Source: Candidatus Pantoea deserta
Lineage (GTDB): Bacteria > Pseudomonadota > Gammaproteobacteria > Enterobacterales > Enterobacteriaceae
Reading direction: 5' to 3'
Assembly (NCBI RefSeq): GCF_003813865.1
Contig: NZ_RMVG01000019.1
Span: forward strand, 1-64,000
DNA length: 64,000 nt
A program made the translations under genes and the position numbers. Each line of letters opens with the position of its first letter. Position 1 is the stretch's first letter. Below, piece by piece: positions 18,603 to 28,279 of this stretch. The notes below the pieces were generated by a model. It had not been told where the DNA came from and did no database searches. It saw only the letters and a list, made by a program, of their open reading frames with translations.

Positions 18603-19778
18603 TCAGCGCAACGCATTGTAAACGCGCGCCAGACGACCGCTACCCGTGGCTTTCAGCGTACCGTCGCTGGCAGGCACAAAGCAGGATTCGCCTGGTTTGA
18701 GCGTCAGCTGCTGCTGGTCCAGCGTCAGCCTGGCTTCGCCCTCTACGCAAAACAGGATCGCCGCGCTCTCCTGCGCCAGAGGCTGAGGTTCGTTGTCCAG
18801 ATGATGAATAGCGAAAGCGAAATCGTCTACCGGGATCGGAAAGACCTGCGCGCGCGCCTGCTGTTGCGGCTGGGTAAGCAGCTGCGATGCCGGTTTTGAC
18901 ACAAACTTCACGTTGGCCAGCAGTTCGGGAATATCAATGTACTTCGGCGTCAGTCCGGCGCGCAGCACGTTGTCTGAATTGGCCATCACCTCCAGCGCCA
19001 CGCCCTTCAGATAGGCGTGCGGCGTTTCCGCATAGAGGAACATCGCTTCGCCCGGCTGTAGCGTGATGACGTTCAGCAGCAGAGGTGAAAACAGGCCGCT
19101 GTCGTCGGGATAAACCTGCGCGATGGCCTTAATGGTTTCCCAGGGCTGGCCTTCGCGCGCGTTAACTGCGGCTTGCAGAATATCCAGCGCCAGCGATTTC
19201 TCCTCGCCCTGAAGCGACAGCAGGCTGGCAAAGAGTTTCGCCAGATTATCGCTGTCGGGGCGCTGTAAGAAATGCGCGATCTGCGGATGCGCGCCGGCGA
19301 CCGGCTGCAACAGCGAGACGATGTCAGATAATTCGCGGAAGCCGTTCATCGCCTGAAAAGGGGTGAGCGCATAGACCAGCTCCGGCTTATGGTTGGCGTC
19401 TTTGTAGTTGCGCTCCGCCGCATTTAACGGAATCCCTGCGGCATTTTCCCGCGAGAAACCCTCTTCAGCGGCGTTTTTGCTGGGATGCACCTGAATCGAC
19501 AGCGGCTGCTCGGCACACAGCACCTTAAACAGAAAAGGCAATTCGCCGAAGCGTTTGGCGACGGCATAACCCAGCATCGCCTCCGGCGCGCCATCAATGA
19601 CCTCACGCAGTGACCGGCGTTCACCCCTGAACGCGATCTGCGATGGACTTTTTGGATGCGCGCCCATCCACAGCTCCGCCATCGGCGTACCGGAAGGATT
19701 GGCGACGCCGTAAAGTTCGGTTAAGGCGTTTCTGCTGCCCCATGCGTAATTCTGTATCGAATTGACCAACTTTTGCAT
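18603..19778 (-). CDS. manA: Mannose-6-phosphate isomerase ManA
   Basis: Type I phosphomannose isomerase, zinc-dependent, interconverting mannose 6-phosphate and fructose 6-phosphate. Its 391 residues equal the E. coli length. Zinc-ligand stretches are visible: QVHPSKNAAEEGF (about residues 96-108), YKDANHKPELVYAL (family signature, about 128-141) and ETPHAYLKGVALEVMANSDN, which contains the later ligands. It supports mannose use and nucleotide-sugar synthesis. In E. coli fumA lies between manA and fumC; here the two are adjacent and divergent. Confidence 0.96.
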   Translation of the reverse strand: MQKLVNSIQNYAWGSRNALTELYGVANPSGTPMAELWMGAHPKSPSQIAFRGERRSLREVIDGAPEAMLGYAVAKRFGELPFLFKVLCAEQPLSIQVHPSKNAAEEGFSRENAAGIPLNAAERNYKDANHKPELVYALTPFQAMNGFRELSDIVSLLQPVAGAHPQIAHFLQRPDSDNLAKLFASLLSLQGEEKSLALDILQAAVNAREGQPWETIKAIAQVYPDDSGLFSPLLLNVITLQPGEAMFLYAETPHAYLKGVALEVMANSDNVLRAGLTPKYIDIPELLANVKFVSKPASQLLTQPQQQARAQVFPIPVDDFAFAIHHLDNEPQPLAQESAAILFCVEGEARLTLDQQQLTLKPGESCFVPASDGTLKATGSGRLARVYNALR

Positions 19779-19970
19779 GATTAACCCTTAAATCACGGGA
19801 AGTTATTACGCCTATTAAAACAGAAATTTGGGTAAATAATACATATCAAGTGCAAACAAGGCGTCTGGCTCGCATAATGTTAAATTCTTGTATATGAGAA
19901 TTTTGCGTGTCCGGCGTCAACCCACGCCGGACCAACCATCACCACAACCTGTGCTAAAGGAGACGTAGAC

Positions 19971-21368
19971 ATGGCAGCCAGTCGCATCGAAAAAGATTCC
20001 ATGGGGCCGATCGATGTACCCGCAGACAAGTTATGGGGCGCGCAAACGCAGCGCTCGCTGGAACACTTCCGTATCTCGACAGAAAAAATGCCCACCGAAC
20101 TGGTGTATGCGCTCGCGCAGACCAAGCGCGCCGCCGCCTCTGTTAACCGCGATCTTGGCCTGCTGCCCGCCGAGCGCGCAGAGGCGATTATCAAAGCCGC
20201 CGATGAGGTGCTGGCGGATCAGCACAGCGGCGAGTTTCCGCTGGCGATCTGGCAGACCGGCTCCGGCACCCAGACCAATATGAACATGAATGAGGTGCTG
20301 GCGAATCGCGCCAGTGAAATTCTGGGCGGCGAGCGCGGCATGTCTCGCCTGGTGCATCCCAACGACGACGTTAACAAAAGTCAAAGCTCCAATGACGTCT
20401 TTCCGACGGCGATGCATGTGGCGGCGGTTATCGCACTGCGTGAGAAGCTGATACCGCAGATTGAGGTGCTGAAGCAGACGCTCAGCGAGAAGTCCAGCGC
20501 CTTTAAAGACATCGTTAAAATCGGCCGTACTCACCTACAGGACGCGACGCCGCTAACGTTAGGCCAGGAAATTTCCGGCTGGGTCGCGATGCTGGAGCAC
20601 AACCTCAAACATATTGAACAGAGCATTCCTCACGTCGCCGAGCTGGCGCTGGGCGGCACCGCGGTAGGCACGGGTCTCAACACCCATCCTGAATATGCGG
20701 TGCGCGTGGCGCAGGCGCTGGCTGACCTGACAGGGCAGCCGTTCGTGACCGCGCCGAACAAATTCGAAGCGCTGGCGACGACGGATGCGCTGGTGCACGC
20801 CCACGGCGCGCTGAAAGGGCTGGCCGCCTCGCTGATGAAAATCGCCAACGACGTGCGCTGGCTGGCGTCAGGGCCGCGCTGCGGCATCGGCGAGCTGTCT
20901 ATTCCAGAGAACGAGCCAGGCAGTTCTATTATGCCGGGCAAGGTCAATCCGACCCAGTGCGAAGCGCTGACCATGCTCTGCTGTCAGGTGATGGGAAACG
21001 ACGTGGCGATCAATATCGGCGGGGCGTCGGGTAACTTTGAGCTGAACGTGTTCCGCCCGATGGTGATCCACAACTTCCTGCAGTCGGTGCGCCTGCTGGC
21101 GGACGGTATCGACAGCTTTAACCACCACTGCGCCATCGGCATTGAGCCGAACCGCGACCGTATCAGCCAGCTGCTTAACGAATCACTGATGCTGGTCACG
21201 GCGCTCAATACCCACATCGGCTATGACAAAGCGGCGGAAATCGCCAAAAAAGCCCATAAAGAGGGACTGACGCTGAAAGACTCGGCGCTGAAGCTCGGCT
21301 ATCTGACCGCAGAAGAGTTTGATGCCTGGGTGCGTCCTGAAGAGATGGTCGGCAGCATGAAGGCGTAA
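19971..21368 (+). CDS. fumC: Class II fumarate hydratase FumC
   Basis: Iron-independent TCA-cycle enzyme that hydrates fumarate to L-malate, cytosolic homotetramer. The 465 residues match E. coli FumC (467). The family signature [15 protein letters not shown] (about residues 317-331), the substrate region [14 protein letters not shown] and the [10 protein letters not shown] block are intact. The start follows AAAGGAG. In E. coli FumC is the stress-stable fumarase under SoxRS control; the 190-base gap to manA would hold that promoter, but I could not single out a SoxS box by eye. Confidence 0.97.
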   Translation: MAASRIEKDSMGPIDVPADKLWGAQTQRSLEHFRISTEKMPTELVYALAQTKRAAASVNRDLGLLPAERAEAIIKAADEVLADQHSGEFPLAIWQTGSGTQTNMNMNEVLANRASEILGGERGMSRLVHPNDDVNKSQSSNDVFPTAMHVAAVIALREKLIPQIEVLKQTLSEKSSAFKDIVKIGRTHLQDATPLTLGQEISGWVAMLEHNLKHIEQSIPHVAELALGGTAVGTGLNTHPEYAVRVAQALADLTGQPFVTAPNKFEALATTDALVHAHGALKGLAASLMKIANDVRWLASGPRCGIGELSIPENEPGSSIMPGKVNPTQCEALTMLCCQVMGNDVAINIGGASGNFELNVFRPMVIHNFLQSVRLLADGIDSFNHHCAIGIEPNRDRISQLLNESLMLVTALNTHIGYDKAAEIAKKAHKEGLTLKDSALKLGYLTAEEFDAWVRPEEMVGSMKA

Positions 21369-21390
21369 GCGAAGCTTTCGCCAGACCAGA

Positions 21391-21413
21391 TAAGGCCAGC
21401 GCTGCTGGCCTTA
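21391..21413. terminator. Bidirectional terminator between fumC and tus
   Basis: A perfect 10-bp stem TAAGGCCAGC/GCTGGCCTTA with a 3-base loop lies between the converging fumC and tus stop codons, with A/T-rich sequence on the distal side. It can serve both genes. Confidence 0.8.
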
Positions 21414-21419
21414 ATTATT

Positions 21420-22346
21420 TTAAATCGGACAGTCAACCCACAGATGCAGCCGTGGGATCAGCAGATTAAGCGGCTCAGCCGCTGGCTTATAGCGATGCTG
21501 AATCTTGTCGGCGTTATAGTTCAGCAGCTCGCCCAGCACAGGCACCTGCGTCCGGTCGCGGCACAGCACGATAACCGGCGACGGGCAGGCAAGCTGCGTC
21601 TGTTTTTTCTCATCGGCGCGCCAGACGCGCGCGATCGGCTGCACTTTTACGGGACGTTTAATCTTCAGCCGCGCGCTGGCGGGCAGGGCGCGGACGCTTT
21701 CCAGCTCCTCCTGCACTTTCTCCGCCCACTGTTCGCGCGTCCAGGGGGCCTGCGCGCGGTTTGCGCTCAGGCTTTTTTCCAGCTGAGCGATAATCTCTTC
21801 GCGCTTCACATTTTTAATCACATGCTTGTTGGCCCAGCCGAAGCGCAGACTGTCCGGCGCCTGGAGCAGGGTAATGGTGCGATAGGCATTGAGCGTAATC
21901 AGCCCGCGCAGGTGCTGGTGGACGAACTCAAAGCGCGCCTCGCTCGGCAGCCCTGACTCCACGGTGATAATTTGCTCCAGCCGCGCCTTGTATTGATTGA
22001 CCAGGGTAATCTGGTCAGTCAGGGCAGTTTCCTGCTCGCCGCTGGCTTCGATGCAGATTGCGCCGGGCAGGCGCACGGCGGCTTTGGTGCTCAGCTTTTC
22101 TGACTGGTGTTGCATGAACAGCCGGCAGAAGTGGGCCAGCGCCATATCGCGCGCGGCTTCGCCCAGGTGCTGCTCAACGGCGATTTCGGTAACGGCATCG
22201 TGTTCATGACCTTTTTCAACTGGCGGCAGCGAGAATACGCGCGCGATCAGCAGCGGCTGCGCCAGGATCATTTCGCGCATCTCGCCCAGCGCGCGTTCAA
22301 GACTGTTGGCGCAGTCGTGAAGGTCAGAAATCAAATCATAACGCAT
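21420..22346 (-). CDS. tus: Replication terminus site-binding protein Tus
   Basis: Monomeric protein that binds Ter sites and stops the replication fork in one orientation by blocking DnaB. It has 308 residues (E. coli 309). Strongly conserved blocks are KAAVRLPGAICIEA, TVESGLPSEARFEFVHQHL, GLITLNAYRTITLL, LRFGWANKHVIKN, KIKRPVKVQPIARVW and LNYNADKIQHRYKP. The ATG at 22346 has a GGAGG site 5 bases upstream and gives the family start MRYDL; an in-frame ATG at 22412 would place a Ter site inside the coding region and is rejected. Two Ter sites precede the gene, so autorepression is very likely, as in E. coli. Confidence 0.96.
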   Translation of the reverse strand: MRYDLISDLHDCANSLERALGEMREMILAQPLLIARVFSLPPVEKGHEHDAVTEIAVEQHLGEAARDMALAHFCRLFMQHQSEKLSTKAAVRLPGAICIEASGEQETALTDQITLVNQYKARLEQIITVESGLPSEARFEFVHQHLRGLITLNAYRTITLLQAPDSLRFGWANKHVIKNVKREEIIAQLEKSLSANRAQAPWTREQWAEKVQEELESVRALPASARLKIKRPVKVQPIARVWRADEKKQTQLACPSPVIVLCRDRTQVPVLGELLNYNADKIQHRYKPAAEPLNLLIPRLHLWVDCPI

Positions 22347-22357
22347 AGCGGCCTCCA

Positions 22358-22375
22358 TAGTTACAACATACCTAA
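22358..22375 (-). promoter_or_regulatory. Ter site 1, tus-proximal
   Basis: Minus-strand TTAGGTATGTTGTAACTA contains the Ter core TATGTTGTAACTA with the conserved G at the blocking end. It lies immediately upstream of the tus ribosome site. By comparison with E. coli TerB it would stop forks moving toward lower coordinates and repress tus. Confidence 0.9.
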
Positions 22376-22412
22376 TGTGGCAGAGTGGCGCGGCTGCCGC
22401 AAGCTTCCTCAT

Positions 22413-22430
22413 TAGTTACAACATACCTAA
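22413..22430 (-). promoter_or_regulatory. Ter site 2, tus-distal
   Basis: An identical 18-base copy of Ter site 1 in the same orientation, 55 bases upstream. The bases after both copies are also alike (AATGAGG and TGGAGG), which suggests duplication of a short segment. E. coli has one Ter (TerB) at this place. Confidence 0.9.
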
Positions 22431-22593
22431 AGAGAATCCTGATAAAACCGTGCGACCGGCCAGCGTAACAGCAAAAAAGCAGGGGCTACCTGGACTGCTG
22501 TGTATTTCCGCTGCACCGCGTGAATCACACTGAGCGTTTCGGTTTTTCCCTTATTGCATAACATGTTATAAAACACGCTATCGGTATAAAACG

Positions 22594-23778
22594 GTGATAA
22601 ATGTGGATCAACAGACGAAACCAGGCGTAGTCGCCGTAGTGGTGCTGGGGCTGGTGCAAATACTCTCCTGGGGCGGATCCTTCTATCTGATGGCCGTTAT
22701 GGCGAACCCGATTAGCGCGGAAACCGGCTGGTCGCAGCAGTGGATTTATGCCGCGCTCTCTGTCGGTATCCTGGTTTCAGGATTGCTGGCTCCGCTCAGC
22801 GGACGCATCATCGCGCGCACCGGCGGCAGAGTGCTGCTGGCATGGAGCGGGGCGGTGATGGCGGCTGGACTGGTTATCATGGGTCTCAGCCACTCGCTGC
22901 CGCTCTTTCTTGCCGCGTGGGTGATTATCGGGGTTGGCATGGCGATGGGTCTGTATGACGCGCTTTTCGCGACGCTCGGCACGCGCTACGGCGGGCAGGC
23001 TCGCAGCGCCATTACCGGCATTACGCTTATCTCCGGCTTTTGCACCACGCTGGTATGGCCCGGCACCGCGTTACTGATCCATCTGCTTGAATGGCGCGGC
23101 GCCTGCTTCGCGATTGCGGCTATGCTGACGCTGCTGGTGCTGCCTGCTTATTACTATGCGCTGCCCGGCGCGGCTTTAACCCCTCGGCCAGCCGCCGCGT
23201 CTGCCAGCGCGCAGCAAAGCGATCTCGCGCCGTCGCGCTTTTGGCTGCTGTGCGCCATTTTTACGCTGGCGTCGGTTATCATGACGGCCATCTCGGTACA
23301 GCTGATTACCTTGCTTCAGGCCAGCGGCTATACGCTCGCCTCTGCGCTGGCGATCAGCGCCATTATGGGACCTTGCCAGGTCGGCTCGCGCCTGGTCGAC
23401 GTGGCGTTTAAGCGCGGTCATCCCATCTGGACGGCTTTCTTTTCCGTCGGGCTGGTCGCGATCGGGCTGCTGCTTCTGGCGCTCTTTCCTCAGTTTGCGC
23501 TGCTGAGCATGGTGCTGTACGGCGCGGGAAATGGGTTACGAGCCATTGTGCGGGGAACTTTACCGCTGGCTATGGTCAAACCAGAAGCCTATGCCGTTGT
23601 GGTTGGCCGGATGGCCCGGCCGGCGCTTATCGGACAGGCGCTGACGCCGCTGGCTGGCGGCTATGTATTCGCAACGCTGGGTCCGGCAGCCACGCTGTGG
23701 CTACTCTGCGCGCTGGCGCTGCTTAACGTGGCGCTGGTGATTTTGCTGAAGCGGCAACTGTCGGCAACACCCGCGTAA
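22594..23778 (+). CDS. MFS transporter, unassigned substrate
   Basis: 394-residue inner-membrane protein of the major facilitator superfamily with about twelve hydrophobic segments. The loop between helices 2 and 3 reads GRIIARTGGR, matching the MFS GxxxDRxGRR-type motif. The first helix contains LGLVQILSWGGSFYLMAVM, and many conserved glycines lie in the N-terminal half. The start is GTG at 22594 or 22603; neither has a good ribosome site. A perfect palindrome ATAACATGTTAT (22558-22569) lies just upstream and could be an operator or part of the promoter. The substrate cannot be told from sequence. It is a lone gene next to tus. Confidence 0.8.
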   Translation: MINVDQQTKPGVVAVVVLGLVQILSWGGSFYLMAVMANPISAETGWSQQWIYAALSVGILVSGLLAPLSGRIIARTGGRVLLAWSGAVMAAGLVIMGLSHSLPLFLAAWVIIGVGMAMGLYDALFATLGTRYGGQARSAITGITLISGFCTTLVWPGTALLIHLLEWRGACFAIAAMLTLLVLPAYYYALPGAALTPRPAAASASAQQSDLAPSRFWLLCAIFTLASVIMTAISVQLITLLQASGYTLASALAISAIMGPCQVGSRLVDVAFKRGHPIWTAFFSVGLVAIGLLLLALFPQFALLSMVLYGAGNGLRAIVRGTLPLAMVKPEAYAVVVGRMARPALIGQALTPLAGGYVFATLGPAATLWLLCALALLNVALVILLKRQLSATPA

Positions 23779-23968
23779 GCCCAGCCTGGGCAGGGGTTGA
23801 CGGGGCTGAACAGCTTGTGCTGTTAACGCTCAGGTTTTAATGAATACGTGCCGTGGCGTGACAGCCTCGCTTCTAAAAAGTAACAGTGTTTGTTATATTT
23901 ATTGCTCACTGATTGTTCACTTACGCGGCAATAAAACAATAAGATGCACCGCAACTCAGGATAATGAA

Positions 23969-24457
23969 ATGCTTGATTACCGCTTCCCGACAGCTTTGCA
24001 GATGGTTCTTAGCGTAGCGATGGCGGAGCAAATGGGTAAACGCTCGACCAGCGCCATTCTGGCCTACGGTCTTGAAGCGAATCCCAGTTTCATCCGCAAG
24101 CTGATGGTTCCTCTGACCCGCGACGGCATTATCGTTTCGACGCTGGGCCGCACTGGTTCAATTCACCTCGGTCGTCCGGCCAGCGAGATCACGCTGCGCG
24201 ATATTTATACTTCCGTGATTGAAGATAAAAAGCTCTGGGCATCGCGCCCGGACGTTGCGCCGCGCTGTCTGGTGAGCGCCAACCTCTGCTGGTACTTTAA
24301 ATCCATTGCCGATGAAGCCGAGCAGGCTTCGCTGGAAGTGCTGGAAAAACGCACCGTTGCTGATGCCCTCGAAGAGCTGAAGAAGGGCAACGAAACCGAA
24401 TGTGCGCCAGTGCTGGAGCCTGAAGCGATTGAAGACCTGTGTAAAAAAAGCCGCTGA
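23969..24457 (+). CDS. Rrf2-family transcriptional regulator
   Basis: 162-residue winged-helix protein of the Rrf2 family. The HTH part has TALQMVLSVAMAEQMGKRST, then GLEANPSFIRKLMVPLTRDGII with the recognition helix, then the wing STLGRTGSIHLGRPASEIT. Cysteines are at 100, 107, 145 and 158, not in the compact triplet of IscR-type iron-sulfur regulators, so a thiol-based or unknown signal is more likely. The start at 23969 matches the family N-terminus (MLDYRF); the frame is open further upstream without homology. It resembles YwnA-like members from memory. The target may be the neighbouring MFS gene (inference from position only). Confidence 0.85.
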   Translation: MLDYRFPTALQMVLSVAMAEQMGKRSTSAILAYGLEANPSFIRKLMVPLTRDGIIVSTLGRTGSIHLGRPASEITLRDIYTSVIEDKKLWASRPDVAPRCLVSANLCWYFKSIADEAEQASLEVLEKRTVADALEELKKGNETECAPVLEPEAIEDLCKKSR

Positions 24458-24466
24458 TGCGGCTTT
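24447..24466 (+). terminator. Rho-independent terminator overlapping the Rrf2 gene end
   Basis: An AAAGCCGC/GCGGCTTT stem whose loop contains the stop codon TGA. The sequence is identical to the add terminator at 11243-11262. Confidence 0.75.
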
Positions 24467-24507
24467 GTCATTTCCTCTGCTGACGCCCCGCTTAGCGAGA
24501 GGCGCGG

Positions 24508-24840
24508 CTATGATTTAGGGCGCGTCAGGAATACCAGCATTCCGATGATAATATCGCCTACCACCCACAGGATACCCAGCATCATCGCCCCCATGCCTGC
24601 ACCCAGCGCAGCCCCAGCGCGCTCTGCATCAGAGGCGGCATTATTGATAACCTCTCCGCTCGCCCCCATTCCTGTGAAAACAGAATAGAGCATAAAAATA
24701 TTAAAGATAATAAATACTGCCTTCACTATTTTGCCAAACAGGCTTCGCTTCGGCTTTCTCACCTGGTGTGCGCACGACGGACATTTAAAGGCGGAATCGC
24801 TGATTTGCGCGTTGCATTCGGGGCAGTTAATTAATGCCAT
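24508..24840 (-). CDS. Small zinc-ribbon membrane protein
   Basis: 110 residues. The N-terminal zinc ribbon has CPEC (residues 6-9) and CPSC (residues 20-23), i.e. two CxxC knuckles, followed by a basic stretch RKPKRS. Two hydrophobic segments follow, at about residues 38-58 and 80-105, so the ribbon should face the cytosol in front of a small membrane hairpin. The start has an AAGGAGAGAG site. The function is unknown; similar small zinc-ribbon membrane proteins occur widely in enterobacteria. It is a single gene. Confidence 0.75.
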   Translation of the reverse strand: MALINCPECNAQISDSAFKCPSCAHQVRKPKRSLFGKIVKAVFIIFNIFMLYSVFTGMGASGEVINNAASDAERAGAALGAGMGAMMLGILWVVGDIIIGMLVFLTRPKS

Positions 24841-25023
24841 TTCTCTCTCCTTAGATAAAAAAAATCTTCCACAATTATAATATTTTACCTAAATATCAAT
24901 CGCATAAAATAAAGGCGATTTCAATAGTTCCTTTTGCTATAGCACGCCAGGCGGCGAATAGCGGGCGTTATACCCTAAGCGAAGTTTTTACCCATAGAAT
25001 GAGGCGAGCCGCACTGTCGGGAA

Positions 25024-25053
25024 TAAAAAAGCCGCAAAGGCGGCCTTTTTATA
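25024..25053 (-). terminator. Terminator after oqxAB
   Basis: On the minus strand a GGCCGCC...GCGGC stem with a short loop is followed by six T residues. A second dyad, GCGGTCA/TGACCGC (25078-25092), lies between it and the oqxB stop. Together they end the efflux operon. Confidence 0.75.
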
Positions 25054-25109
25054 AAACATGTTAATGTGTTGGCAGAAAGCGGTCATTGACCGCCTTCTGT
25101 TAGTTACGG

Positions 25110-28100
25110 TTACGCTGTCTGCAACGCCTCTTTGGGCGCCTTGCGCGTTACCAGCTTACGCAGCGTGACATAGAACACCGGCGTCAGGAACAGACCAAAC
25201 AGCGTTACGCCCAGCATACCGGCGAACACGGTGATGCCGGTGACGCCGCGCACCTCTGCGCCCGCGCCTTCACCCAGAATCAGCGGTACGGTACCGGCGA
25301 TAAAGGCGATAGAGGTCATCACGATAGGACGTAAACGCAGGCGACAGGCTTCCAGCGCCGCCTCCACAATGCCTTTACCCTGTATCTCCAGCTCACGCGC
25401 AAACTCAACGATTAAAATCGCGTTCTTACACGCCAGCCCCATCAGCACCACCAGACCCACCTGAACGAACACGTTGTTATCGCCGCCGGTCAGCCAGACG
25501 CCGACCAGCGCTGACAGCATCGTCACCGGCACGATCAGGATCACCGCCAGCGGCAGCGTCCAGCTCTCATAGAGCGCCGCCAGCACCAGAAAGGCCAGCA
25601 GCACCGCCACCGGGAAGACGATAAAAGCGGTGTTGCCCTGCGTCGCCTGCTGGTAGCTGAGATCGGTCCATTCGATATTCATGCCGTTTGGCAACAGCTG
25701 ACCGGACATCGCTTCCAGCTGGGTCATCGCCTGCGCCGAAGAGAGGACGCGCGGGTCGGCATCGCCAATCAAATCCGCTGCCGGATAGCCGTTATAGCGA
25801 ATCACCGGATCTGGCCCATAGGTGGTAGTGATATGCACCATACTGCCAATCGGCACCATTTCGCCGCGATCGTTGCGGGTACGCAGATTCGCAATATCCT
25901 CCAGGCTGTCGCGGAACTCGCCGTCGGCCTGCGCCATCACGCGCCAGGTGCGGCCAAAGCGGTTGAAATCGTTTACGTAGGATGAGCCGAGATAGGTTTG
26001 CAGCGTGCTGAACAGATCGGTCAGCGACACGCCCTGAGCCTTCGCTTTATCGCGATCAACCTGCACATCGAGCTGCGGCACATTCGCCTGGTAGGACGAA
26101 ATCGGATATTGCATACCCGGCGTCTGCATTACTGCGCCAGACAGCGTGTTGATCGCCGTCTGTAACGCCCCGTAGCCGAGTCCTGCGCGATCCTGCACGT
26201 AGAGCGAATAGCCGGAGCCCTGGCCCAGACCGAGGATGGGCGGCGGCATAATGGAGAAGCCGAAACCCTGTTGCAGCTGGGCGATTTTCGCATTGATTTC
26301 CGCGTTAATCTCCGCAGCGCTGTGCTTACGTTCGCTGAATGGCTTCAGCCCGAAGAACACCGTGCCCGTGTTCGGCGTGTTGGTGAACTGCAACGCATTC
26401 AGGCCGGGGAAGGCGACGGAATAGGCGACGCCTTCGGTGCTCATGCCGATCTCGCTCATTTTGCGGATCATTTCATCGGTACGCTCCAGCGAAGAGCCTT
26501 CCGGCATCTTCACGCCGCCAATCAGATAGAGCTTGTCCTGCGTCGGGATAAAACCGCCCGGCACGGCGTGGAACATAAAGCCCGCGCCCGCCAGCAGCAG
26601 CACATACACAGCAAACACCGCGCCGCGGCGACGCAGGGTTTTGCCGACCAGCCCCTCGTAGCCGTGCGCGCTGCTGTTAAAGAAGCGGTTAAACGGACGG
26701 AACAGCCAGCCGAGCAGGCGGTCGATAATGCGCGTCGGAATATCTTTGGGCGCGTGGTGATCCTTCAGCAGCTTCGCCGCCAGCGCAGGAGAGAGCGTCA
26801 GCGAGTTGATGGCGGAAATCACCGTTGAAATCGCGATAGTCACCGCGAACTGTTTGTAAAACTGACCGGTGACGCCAGAAAGAAACGCCATCGGCACAAA
26901 CACCGCGCACAGAACCAGCGCGATCGCGATAATGGGTCCCGAAACCTCGCGCATCGCCTGATGCGCCGCCGCCTGCGGCGACAGCCCCAGCGAAATATTA
27001 CGCTCGACGTTTTCCACCACGACAATGGCGTCGTCCACAACGATGCCGATGGCCAGCACCAGCCCAAACAGGCTCAGGGTGTTCAGCGAGAAGCCGAGCA
27101 GGTAGAGCACGCTAAAGGTCCCGACCACCGATACCGGCACGGCCAGCAGCGGAATAATCGAGGCGCGCCAGGTCTGCAAAAACAGGATCACGACCAGCAC
27201 CACCAGCGCCACCGCTTCCAGCAGGGTGTGCACCACGGCGCTGATGGAATCGCGCACAAACACGGTCGGATCGTAAGGCGCGGCCCACTTCACATCATCC
27301 GGGAAACGCGTTGCCAGCTCGTCCATTTTGGCGCGCACGGCGTTGGACAAATCGATAGCGTTGGCGCCCGGCGCCTGGAAGATACCGATACCGACCGCAT
27401 CTTTATTGTTAAGCTGCGAGCGCAGGGCGTAGCTGCCTGAACCCATCTCGATGCGCGCCACGTCGCGCAGCCGCACCAGCGAGCCGTCAGCAGAGGTTTT
27501 CAGAATGATATTGCCGAACTGCTGCTCATTCTCAAGACGACCTGCGGTGTTAATCGACAGCAGAAAATCAGACTGGTTTTTCAGCGGCTCCGCGCCAAGC
27601 TGACCGGCGGAAACCTGTACGTTCTGCTCCTGCATCGCCGTCACGACATCGCTGGCGGTCAGGCCGCGCGCGGCCACCTTATTGGGATCGAGCCAGACGC
27701 GCATGGCATATTCGCCCGCGCCGAAAATCTGGATCTGACCCACGCCCGGCAGGCGGGCCAGCTCATCTTTGACCTTCAGCGTGGCGTAGTTGCGCAGGTA
27801 GAGCGAGTCATACTTGCCGTGCGGCGAGAACATATGTACCACCAGCGTCAGCGTGGGCGACATTTTCTGGGTGGTGATGCCGAGACGACGCACATCCTCC
27901 GGCAGGCGCGCTTCCGCCTGCGCGACGCGGTTCTGCACCTGTACCTGCGCCTGATCGGGATCGGTGCCCGGACGGAAGGTCACGGTGGTGACCAGCACGC
28001 CGTCAGAACCGGCAACCGACTTCATATACATCATGTTTTCCACGCCGTTGATCGCTTCTTCCAGCGGCGTGGCAACCGAGTCGGCGATCACCTTGGGGTT

Positions 28101-28262
28101 AGCGCCAGGATATTCGGCGCGCACCTGCACGCTCGGCGGCACCACGTCGGGATATTCGCTGATCGGCAACAGGGGAATGGCGATCAGGCCGGTGACAAAA
28201 ATTAAAATCGACAGTACGGCGGCGAAAATAGGCCGGTCGATAAAAAAGCGGGAGAAATCCAT
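25110..28262 (-). CDS. oqxB: RND multidrug efflux pump OqxB
   Basis: Inner-membrane proton/drug antiporter of the HAE-1 RND family, 1050 residues, very close to Klebsiella OqxB. The N-terminal MDFSRFFIDRPIFAAVLSIL, twelve transmembrane helices and two large periplasmic loops are present. The proton-relay aspartates lie in GIVVDDAIVVVENVERNI (TM4), and the matching lysine in LMGLACKNAILIVEF (TM10). Known OqxAB substrates include quinolones, quinoxalines, chloramphenicol and nitrofurantoin; an outer-membrane TolC partner is needed and is not in the window. It is the second gene of oqxAB, 17 bases after oqxA. Confidence 0.94.
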   Translation of the reverse strand: MDFSRFFIDRPIFAAVLSILIFVTGLIAIPLLPISEYPDVVPPSVQVRAEYPGANPKVIADSVATPLEEAINGVENMMYMKSVAGSDGVLVTTVTFRPGTDPDQAQVQVQNRVAQAEARLPEDVRRLGITTQKMSPTLTLVVHMFSPHGKYDSLYLRNYATLKVKDELARLPGVGQIQIFGAGEYAMRVWLDPNKVAARGLTASDVVTAMQEQNVQVSAGQLGAEPLKNQSDFLLSINTAGRLENEQQFGNIILKTSADGSLVRLRDVARIEMGSGSYALRSQLNNKDAVGIGIFQAPGANAIDLSNAVRAKMDELATRFPDDVKWAAPYDPTVFVRDSISAVVHTLLEAVALVVLVVILFLQTWRASIIPLLAVPVSVVGTFSVLYLLGFSLNTLSLFGLVLAIGIVVDDAIVVVENVERNISLGLSPQAAAHQAMREVSGPIIAIALVLCAVFVPMAFLSGVTGQFYKQFAVTIAISTVISAINSLTLSPALAAKLLKDHHAPKDIPTRIIDRLLGWLFRPFNRFFNSSAHGYEGLVGKTLRRRGAVFAVYVLLLAGAGFMFHAVPGGFIPTQDKLYLIGGVKMPEGSSLERTDEMIRKMSEIGMSTEGVAYSVAFPGLNALQFTNTPNTGTVFFGLKPFSERKHSAAEINAEINAKIAQLQQGFGFSIMPPPILGLGQGSGYSLYVQDRAGLGYGALQTAINTLSGAVMQTPGMQYPISSYQANVPQLDVQVDRDKAKAQGVSLTDLFSTLQTYLGSSYVNDFNRFGRTWRVMAQADGEFRDSLEDIANLRTRNDRGEMVPIGSMVHITTTYGPDPVIRYNGYPAADLIGDADPRVLSSAQAMTQLEAMSGQLLPNGMNIEWTDLSYQQATQGNTAFIVFPVAVLLAFLVLAALYESWTLPLAVILIVPVTMLSALVGVWLTGGDNNVFVQVGLVVLMGLACKNAILIVEFARELEIQGKGIVEAALEACRLRLRPIVMTSIAFIAGTVPLILGEGAGAEVRGVTGITVFAGMLGVTLFGLFLTPVFYVTLRKLVTRKAPKEALQTA

Positions 28263-28279
28263 AGCGGCAGTAGCCTCAG

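Noticed and set aside
22347-22412. Longer N-terminus for Tus starting at 22412
   Set aside because: It would translate a Ter site and lacks similarity to Tus; the GGAGG-spaced ATG at 22346 fits the family start.
11243-24466. Identical hairpin AAAGCCGC-TGAT-GCGGCTTT at 11243 and 24447 as a mobile repeat
   Set aside because: It is a short and common terminator stem; two copies with different neighbours are readily explained by convergence.
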